Shown here in pieces: positions 16,160-21,772 of a stretch of 21,772 nt of DNA. The stretch lies in assembly GCA_017620115.1 (NCBI GenBank), contig JAFZRB010000374.1, forward strand, positions 1 through 21,772. The letters run 5' to 3'. The position numbers and the translations under genes are program-made. Below the pieces are notes generated by a model, which saw nothing but the letters and a program-made list of their open reading frames with translations, was not told the origin of the DNA and did no database searches. The stretch comes from Clostridia bacterium (lineage in GTDB: Bacteria; Bacillota; Clostridia; Christensenellales; Aristaeellaceae). The first letter of the stretch is position 1, and each line of letters starts with the position of its first letter.

Positions 16160-16177
16160 AATAATTCTGAAATTATT
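16160..16177. repeat. AT-rich inverted repeat upstream of the DUF3048 promoter
   Basis: AATAATT (16160-16166) and AATTATT (16171-16177) form a 7-bp perfect inverted repeat around CTGA. It lies 30 bases upstream of the -35 of the DUF3048 promoter and 23 bases beyond the clpX-side hairpin. It could be an operator or a weak transcript hairpin; nothing decides between these. Confidence 0.35.
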
Positions 16178-16199
16178 AACGAGACCGCCGCTTAAGCGA

Positions 16200-16231
16200 C
16201 AGAGACCCGAACCGCCGGTTCAGGGTCTCTG
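16200..16231 (-). terminator. Hairpin after clpX, probable terminator
   Basis: A 14-bp stem with one bulged base (CAGAGACCC and GAACC at 16200-16213; GGTTC and GGGTCTCTG at 16217-16231) and a 3-base loop, 14 bases past the clpX stop. The U-tract on the minus strand is poor, so efficiency is uncertain, but position and stability suit the end of the tig-clpP-clpX operon. Confidence 0.65.
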
Positions 16232-16245
16232 GCTGTATTGTTCTC

Positions 16246-17517
<1,272 letters not shown>

Positions 17518-17535
17518 ATTCTACCTTTCCGAACA

Positions 17536-18120
17536 TCAGCGCCTCGGCGCAATGATCTCATCAATCAGGCCATAGGCCCGGGCTTCCTCCGCCGTGAGGA
17601 AATGGTCGCGCTCAGTGTCGCGCTCGATCTCCTCGATGGGCTTGCCGGTATTCTTCGCCAGGATCCCGTTCAGGTTCCGCTTGATGCGCAGAATCTGGTC
17701 GGCGTGAATGGCGATGTCCGTCGCCTGGCCCTGGGCTCCGCCCATCACCTGATGGATCATGATCTCCGCGTTCGGGAGCGCCTTGCGCTTGCCCTTCGCC
17801 CCGGCCGACAGCAGGAACGCGCCCATGGAGGCGGCCAGGCCCACGCACAGCGTGGATACCTCGCAGCGCAGATACTGCATGGTGTCGTAAATGGCCAGGC
17901 CCGCCGACACGGAACCGCCCGGACTGTTGATGTAGAACATGATGTCGGCATCCGGATCCTCCATCTCGAGGAAGAGCATCTGGGCGATGATCAGATTCGC
18001 GGTATCGTCGTTTACTTCGCCGCCCAGAAACACTATGCGATCCTTCAGGAGGCGCGAATAAATATCATAAGAACGCTCGCCCTTGCTGGTCTGTTCAACA
18101 ACATATGGAATAAGATTCAT
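17536..18120 (-). CDS. clpP: ClpP, serine protease subunit of the Clp protease
   Basis: A 194-residue peptidase that assembles into two stacked heptameric rings and degrades polypeptides fed by ClpX or ClpC. The catalytic triad is complete: S98 in GLAASMGAFLL, H123 in EIMIHQVMGG and D172 in ERDHFLTAEEA. The N-terminal MNLIPYVVEQTSKGERSYDIY contains the usual short propeptide and axial-loop region. The start has GGAGGTG 6 bases upstream on the minus strand. It lies 61 bases after tig and 18 bases before clpX, and these are read as one operon. No CtsR-type repeat was seen upstream, suggesting constitutive expression from the tig promoter. Confidence 0.99.
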   Translation of the reverse strand: MNLIPYVVEQTSKGERSYDIYSRLLKDRIVFLGGEVNDDTANLIIAQMLFLEMEDPDADIMFYINSPGGSVSAGLAIYDTMQYLRCEVSTLCVGLAASMGAFLLSAGAKGKRKALPNAEIMIHQVMGGAQGQATDIAIHADQILRIKRNLNGILAKNTGKPIEEIERDTERDHFLTAEEARAYGLIDEIIAPRR

Positions 18121-18181
18121 TCTTTACGCACCTCCATCCACATTATGCGCATTTCCGTTTTTCATATTCAGGCAGGCTGGC

Positions 18182-19474
18182 TTATTCGGCCTTCGCAGCG
18201 GCGTTATCCTTCAGGAGCTCTATGGTCTTCCTCATGCGGACGACGTTCTCGAAATACTTCCTGTCGTCGTCGGTCAGGCTGGCCTTGAACTTCTCGGCGT
18301 CGCCGGAGCCCTGAGAGGCGTACTTGTCGATTTCCGCGTTCACGGATTCCTCGTCGGCCTCGACGTTCTCGGCGTCGCGGATGGCCTCAAGCACCAGCCT
18401 CACGCGCACGTCGTGCTCCGAGCCTTCCTTGAGCTGCTCGCGCATGGATTCCTCGGTGGTGCCGGTGAGCTTGTAGTAAGTTCCCAGATCGAAGCCCAGA
18501 TAGCGCATGTTCGCGCTGAACTCGCGGATGCGCTCGTCGATGCGGTCGTCGATCATCGCCTGGGGAATGTCAATTTTGGCGTTCTCCGCGGCCGCCTCGA
18601 TCAGGGCGTTCTCAAACTCGTTCTCGTCGCGCTCGGCGGCCTTCTTCTCCAGATTGAGCTTCACGGAAGCCTTGTACTCGGCCAGCGTGTCGAACTCGGA
18701 AACGTCCTTGGCGAACTCATCATCCAGCGCGGGAATGTCTTTCTCCTGGATGGCGGTCACGGTGCACTTGAACGTGGCGGGCTTGCCCGTCAGGTTCTCG
18801 GCATGGTACTCTTCGGGGAAGGTCACGTTGACCTCCACTTCCTTGCCGATCTCGGCGCCTACCAGCTGCTCCTCGAAGCCGGGAATGAAGCTGCCGGAGC
18901 CGATCACCAGGTGCTGGTTTTCGGCGGTGCCGCCTTCGAACTGCTCGCCCTCGCAGAAACCGGTGTAGTTCAGCGTCACCTGATCGTCCATCTTCACGGG
19001 GCGATCCTCGACGTCGATGTAGCGGGACACGCGCTCGCGGGCGCGCTCGATCTCGGCGTTCACGTCGTCGTCGGTCACTTCGGTGGTGTGCTTTTCGACC
19101 TCGAGGCCCTTGTACTGGCCCAGCTCGACGTCCGGCTTCACGAACACTTCGACGCTGAACTGGAGCTCCTTGCCGGAGCCGATCTGCTTGAGGTTGAAGG
19201 AAGGACGGTCGACGGGGGTGATGTTGTGCTCTTTGATGGCTTCCGTGTAGATTTCGGGGAAGATATTGTCGATGGCGTCGTCATAGAAGATGCTCTCGCC
19301 ATACATCATCTCGATGACCTTGCGGGGCGCCTTGCCGCGGCGGAAGCCCTGAACGTTGATGCGGCCCACGTTTTTTCTGTACGCGGCCTGCATGCCCTTT
19401 TCAAACAGTTCCGGCTCAACGGTAAAGTCGATCCTGACCTTATTGGAGCTGAGTTTCTCGATGGTGGACTTCAT
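18182..19474 (-). CDS. tig: Trigger factor, ribosome-associated chaperone and prolyl isomerase
   Basis: A 430-residue chaperone that binds at the ribosome exit tunnel and assists nascent chains. The ribosome-binding signature is GFRRGKAP (43-50). The FKBP-type prolyl isomerase domain lies at about 155-245 (VTLNYTGFCEGEQFEGG; IGSGSFIPGFEEQLVGAEIG in parts). The helical C-terminal arms include NEFENALIEAAAENAKIDIP and run to the acidic and Lys-rich end (LLKDNAAAKAE). Length is normal. The start is set by CAGGAGGAA about 9 bases upstream on the minus strand. It has its own promoter at 19552-19580 and heads the operon with clpP and clpX, a common Firmicutes arrangement that couples folding with proteolysis. 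Confidence 0.98.
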   Translation of the reverse strand: MKSTIEKLSSNKVRIDFTVEPELFEKGMQAAYRKNVGRINVQGFRRGKAPRKVIEMMYGESIFYDDAIDNIFPEIYTEAIKEHNITPVDRPSFNLKQIGSGKELQFSVEVFVKPDVELGQYKGLEVEKHTTEVTDDDVNAEIERARERVSRYIDVEDRPVKMDDQVTLNYTGFCEGEQFEGGTAENQHLVIGSGSFIPGFEEQLVGAEIGKEVEVNVTFPEEYHAENLTGKPATFKCTVTAIQEKDIPALDDEFAKDVSEFDTLAEYKASVKLNLEKKAAERDENEFENALIEAAAENAKIDIPQAMIDDRIDERIREFSANMRYLGFDLGTYYKLTGTTEESMREQLKEGSEHDVRVRLVLEAIRDAENVEADEESVNAEIDKYASQGSGDAEKFKASLTDDDRKYFENVVRMRKTIELLKDNAAAKAE

Positions 19475-19551
19475 GAAAATCTATTCCTCCTGTGCCGCAG
19501 ACAAACTGCGATGTTAGTCAAGCATTGGGTAACACATATGGACACTAGCGT

Positions 19552-19580
19552 AGTTTATCATATTGGCCGTGATTTTTCAA
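19552..19580 (-). promoter_or_regulatory. Sigma-A promoter (extended -10) for tig-clpP-clpX
   Basis: On the minus strand: TTGAAA (19575-19580), a 17-base spacer and TAAACT (19552-19557), with TGA before the -10 (19558-19560). The leader to the tig start is about 70 bases. No CIRCE or CtsR-type operator was seen around it. Confidence 0.75.
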
Positions 19581-19624
19581 GGCTCAAGCGCGCTTCGCTT
19601 CGTTAATATTTGGCAATCCGCCAT

Positions 19625-20428
19625 TCACCCGCCCAGGCTGGCGAGATACTCGATCTGGCGCACGCGCAGCGCCAGAAAAAGCGCCTTCATGCGTCCGGAA
19701 AACAGCGTCTGCGACAGCGACGAAGCCTCGCCGGTCAGCGTGTCCAGCCCCTTTTCAGCGGCTTCCGCGATGTCGATCAGCGGGCGGCACACCGCGTCGT
19801 CCAGGCCTTCCCCGCCCCCCGCCGTCTCCAGGAAACGGACGCGCGCGGCCGAGAGCGCTTCCCGCTGGCTCCTGAGCACGCCGAGCAGCTGAGGCACGGC
19901 CGTGTCCCCGCCGTCCAGGGAATAGCTCAGCGCGCCGATGAGCGCCACCGTCTCCCGCAGCTTTTTCTCGCAGGCCACGAGCGCCGCGGTCTGCTCCACC
20001 GTGGCCGTGACGCGCAGGCGCACGCTGCCGCATACCAGGCTCACGGTGTCGCAGGCCATGCCCTCCTCTTCGCGCAGGCGGTCGCGCACGGCGGCGGCGT
20101 CCCCGGCCGTCTCGTAGCCGGCGCACAGCACATGCCATGTCTCGCGACGCAGCACATAGCCCGCCGCGCCGCGCGGCGCGTAGCGGGCCGCCTCCACGCG
20201 CGCGGTTTCCTGCGAATTGCAGGCGGCCGTCCGCACCGCGTGCAGCTCGATCCCCTCGAACACCACGTCCGTACGCACGCGCTCGGCGTCGCGCGCGCTG
20301 AGAATGGCCTCCACCGGGTCGCCCCGCCGCAGCGTCATATAGAGAAAGGCGGCCAGTGTCAAAGCGAACAGCGCCGCCATGCGCTTCGCGGGCGGCCGCC
20401 GCCTCACGCGAACCATGCGCTTGCGCAC
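19625..20428 (-). CDS. SPOR-like domain, single-pass membrane protein
   Basis: A 267-residue protein. A very basic N-terminus (MRKRMVRVRRRPPAKR) precedes one transmembrane helix at about 17-33 (MAALFALTLAAFLYMTL), so the rest should lie outside the membrane. Residues about 80-140 resemble a SPOR-like fold: RYAPRGAAGYVLRRETWHVL, then CAGYETAGDAAAVRDRLREE. SPOR domains bind denuded peptidoglycan at division or sporulation septa. The remaining C-terminal half is helical (VEQTAALVACEKKLRETVAL). The frame extends up to 20530, but that start overlaps the opposing ylxM promoter. GGGGAGGG lies 7 bases before the GTG at 20428, so I use GTG. It is divergent from ylxM. No clear promoter or terminator was recognised for it. 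SPOR assignment is by pattern and needs profile support. Confidence 0.72.
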   Translation of the reverse strand: MRKRMVRVRRRPPAKRMAALFALTLAAFLYMTLRRGDPVEAILSARDAERVRTDVVFEGIELHAVRTAACNSQETARVEAARYAPRGAAGYVLRRETWHVLCAGYETAGDAAAVRDRLREEEGMACDTVSLVCGSVRLRVTATVEQTAALVACEKKLRETVALIGALSYSLDGGDTAVPQLLGVLRSQREALSAARVRFLETAGGGEGLDDAVCRPLIDIAEAAEKGLDTLTGEASSLSQTLFSGRMKALFLALRVRQIEYLASLGG

Positions 20429-20510
20429 ATCGCATCCCTCCCCTGCTCCTTCCAGCCTATGCGTGCGTGCGCCGCTCCATGTTAAATCATCGCGCGTCAA
20501 GAGAAAAAGC

Positions 20511-20539
20511 TTGACAGACTGGGCGGGCACGGCTATAAT
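20511..20539 (+). promoter_or_regulatory. Perfect-consensus sigma-A promoter for ylxM-ffh
   Basis: TTGACA (20511-20516), a 17-base spacer and TATAAT (20534-20539): both hexamers match the consensus exactly. Initiation near 20546 gives a leader of about 40 bases before the ylxM GTG. High constitutive expression is expected for the SRP genes. Confidence 0.95.
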
Positions 20540-20586
20540 GAACCTGTTGTCAAGCCGTTTCGCTTTACAGCATGGGAGGCAGCCGC

Positions 20587-20943
20587 GTGGAAAAGAGAGT
20601 CGAGCTCACCCTGCTCATGGATTTCTATGGCCCGCTGCTCACCGAGCACCGCCGGGAGATCCTCAGCCTGTATTGCGACGAGGACATGAGCTTTCAGGAA
20701 ATCGCCGATCAGCTCGGCATCAGCCGTCAGGGCGTGCACGACGCGGTCAAGTCCGCCGAGGCCCAGCTGGCGCGCTACGAGAAAACGCTCGGCCTGGCCA
20801 GCCGCTACCGGCAGATCGCCCGCGAGGTGAGGAGATGCCGCGCGCTGCTCGGTTCGGTGCGCGCCGACGGGGCCAGCCAGGCGGCGCTGAACGAGGCGCT
20901 GGAAGCGCTCGACCGGATCAGCGGCATAGAAGCCATGGAATAA
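20587..20943 (+). CDS. ylxM: YlxM, SRP-associated helix-turn-helix protein
   Basis: A 118-residue protein of the YlxM/p13 family. It begins with VEKRVELTLLMDFYGPLLTE, then the sigma-region-4-like helix-turn-helix MSFQEIADQLGISRQGVHDA, then a charged helical tail. YlxM proteins are encoded directly before ffh in Firmicutes and stimulate SRP assembly or GTPase activity in streptococci. An ATG at 20572 would add five residues, but GGGAGG (20574-20579) then falls inside the gene. That element sits 7 bases before the GTG at 20587, which also matches the family N-terminus, so GTG is chosen. The ffh start lies 48 bases downstream in the same operon. Confidence 0.93.
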   Translation: MEKRVELTLLMDFYGPLLTEHRREILSLYCDEDMSFQEIADQLGISRQGVHDAVKSAEAQLARYEKTLGLASRYRQIAREVRRCRALLGSVRADGASQAALNEALEALDRISGIEAME

Positions 20944-20991
20944 CGGCCCGGCCGCGACGATATTCAAAAAGACAGTGAGGTGACCCCCGGC

Positions 20992-21772
20992 ATGGCATTT
21001 GAAGGATTGACCAGCAAGCTCACCGCAGCGTTCAGCAAGCTGCGCAGCAAGGGCAAGCTGAGCGAGCAGGACGTCAAATCGGCAATGCGCGAGATCCGCA
21101 TGGCCCTTCTGGAAGCCGACGTCAACTATGCCGTGGTCAAGGATTTCATCAAAAGGGTGACGGAGAAGGCCGTCGGCGCGGAGATTCTCGAAAGCCTCAC
21201 GCCCGGCCAGCAGGACATCAAGATCGTGAACGAGGAGCTGACCGAGCTCATCGGCGGCACCAACGCCCGCCTCACCTACTCCCCGCAGGCTCCCACCATC
21301 TACATGCTGTGCGGGCTGCAGGGCGCCGGCAAAACCACGATGGCCGGAAAACTGGGCGGCATGCTGAAGAAACAGGGCAAAAAGCCCCTGCTCGCGGCGT
21401 GCGACGTCTACCGCCCCGCCGCCATCCAGCAGCTGAAGGTCGTGGGCGGCCAGGTCGGCGTCGAGGTGTTTGAAAAGGGGCAGATCAACCCCGTGGACAT
21501 CGCCCGACAGGCCGTCGAGCACGCGCGCTACTACGGCTTCGACCCCGTTATCCTCGACACGGCGGGCCGCCTGCACATCGACGAAAACCTGATGCAGGAG
21601 CTGCGCGACGTGCGCGCGGCGGTCCATCCCAAGGAGATCCTGCTGGTAGTCGACGCCATGACCGGCCAGGACGCCGTGAACGTGGCCACGACCTTCAATG
21701 AAAAGCTGAGCATTGACGGCGTGATCCTCACCAAGCTGGACGGCGATACCCGCGGCGGCGCGGCCCTGTCCG
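20992..21772 (+). CDS. ffh: Ffh, SRP54 GTPase, N-terminal part
   Basis: The first 260 residues of the signal recognition particle protein; the window ends within the gene. The N domain (about 1-90) contains MREIRMALLEADVNYAVVKD. The G domain has P-loop GLQGAGKT (108-115), the insertion-box region DVYRPAAIQQL (138-148), DTAGR (189-193) and TKLDGDTRGGA (247-257). The methionine-rich M domain that binds 4.5S/SRP RNA and signal peptides lies beyond the window. GAGGTG is 9 bases before the ATG. It is co-transcribed with ylxM from the consensus promoter at 20511. Confidence 0.98.
   Translation, partial: MAFEGLTSKLTAAFSKLRSKGKLSEQDVKSAMREIRMALLEADVNYAVVKDFIKRVTEKAVGAEILESLTPGQQDIKIVNEELTELIGGTNARLTYSPQAPTIYMLCGLQGAGKTTMAGKLGGMLKKQGKKPLLAACDVYRPAAIQQLKVVGGQVGVEVFEKGQINPVDIARQAVEHARYYGFDPVILDTAGRLHIDENLMQELRDVRAAVHPKEILLVVDAMTGQDAVNVATTFNEKLSIDGVILTKLDGDTRGGAALS

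Noticed and set aside
18083..19606. A 507-codon plus-strand frame over tig
   Set aside because: Antisense shadow of trigger factor, which has its ribosome site, promoter and motifs on the minus strand.
19475..19624. Possible CIRCE or CtsR operator before tig-clpP-clpX
   Set aside because: No matching inverted or direct repeat is visible around the promoter or leader.
19610..20485. A 291-codon plus-strand frame opposite the SPOR-like gene
   Set aside because: His/Arg/Ala-rich shadow with no start signal; the minus-strand frame has a membrane helix and a ribosome site.
20429..20530. N-terminal extension of the SPOR-like protein to an ATG at 20530
   Set aside because: It would overlap the opposing ylxM promoter, and a strong ribosome site precedes the GTG at 20428.

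Overview
The window looks like a chromosomal segment of a GC-rich, spore-forming, Gram-positive bacterium of the Clostridia. The evidence is a small acid-soluble spore protein gene with a sigma-G-like promoter, a SPOR-like membrane protein, DUF624 and DUF3048 proteins, a carbohydrate ABC permease of the LplC/YesQ type, and the Firmicutes gene neighbourhoods lepA/hemW, tig-clpP-clpX and ylxM-ffh. A Christensenellales- or Oscillospirales-like gut lineage is my guess; the sequence alone does not settle it. No rRNA, tRNA, CRISPR array, insertion sequence or phage gene was seen, and no gene-free stretch exceeds 300 bases.

Layout. (1) 1-1250: the 3' end of a sugar ABC permease, a strong hairpin, and a minus-strand gene for a secreted protein. 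(2) 1216-3428: a consensus promoter driving a glycerol-1-phosphate dehydrogenase (AraM/EgsA) and a zinc-dependent phospholipase C-like protein. (3) 3425-7258: lepA, a GNAT acetyltransferase and hemW, with a repeat-built structured leader before the acetyltransferase. (4) 7320-8667: a DUF624 membrane protein, then a spore protein gene with its own sigma-G-like promoter and a terminator. (5) 8707-13980: a methyltransferase, hslO (Hsp33) and three tightly packed genes for repeat-scaffold proteins (TPR; HEAT; zinc ribbon/TM/TPR/beta-sandwich). (6) 13987-15087: a single-gene sugar nucleotidyltransferase unit ending in a bidirectional terminator. (7) Minus strand, 15097-19580: a DUF3048 protein with its own promoter, and the tig-clpP-clpX operon with its promoter. 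(8) 19625-20428 minus: a SPOR-like membrane protein, divergent from (9) 20511-21772 plus: ylxM and the start of ffh behind a perfect sigma-A promoter.

Much of the window is protein-fate housekeeping: co-translational folding (trigger factor), targeting (SRP Ffh and YlxM), ribosome back-translocation (LepA), redox chaperoning (Hsp33), proteolysis (ClpXP) and haem handling (HemW). The less ordinary parts are the archaeal-type glycerol-1-phosphate dehydrogenase paired with a phospholipase-like protein, the hslO-linked trio of repeat proteins of unknown role, the sigma-G-controlled spore gene nested behind a membrane protein gene, and the switch-like repeat leader before the acetyltransferase. 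Seven sigma-A-type promoters could be read by eye, all with 17-base spacers. The reading frames are GC-rich and throw long antisense shadow frames, which I rejected.
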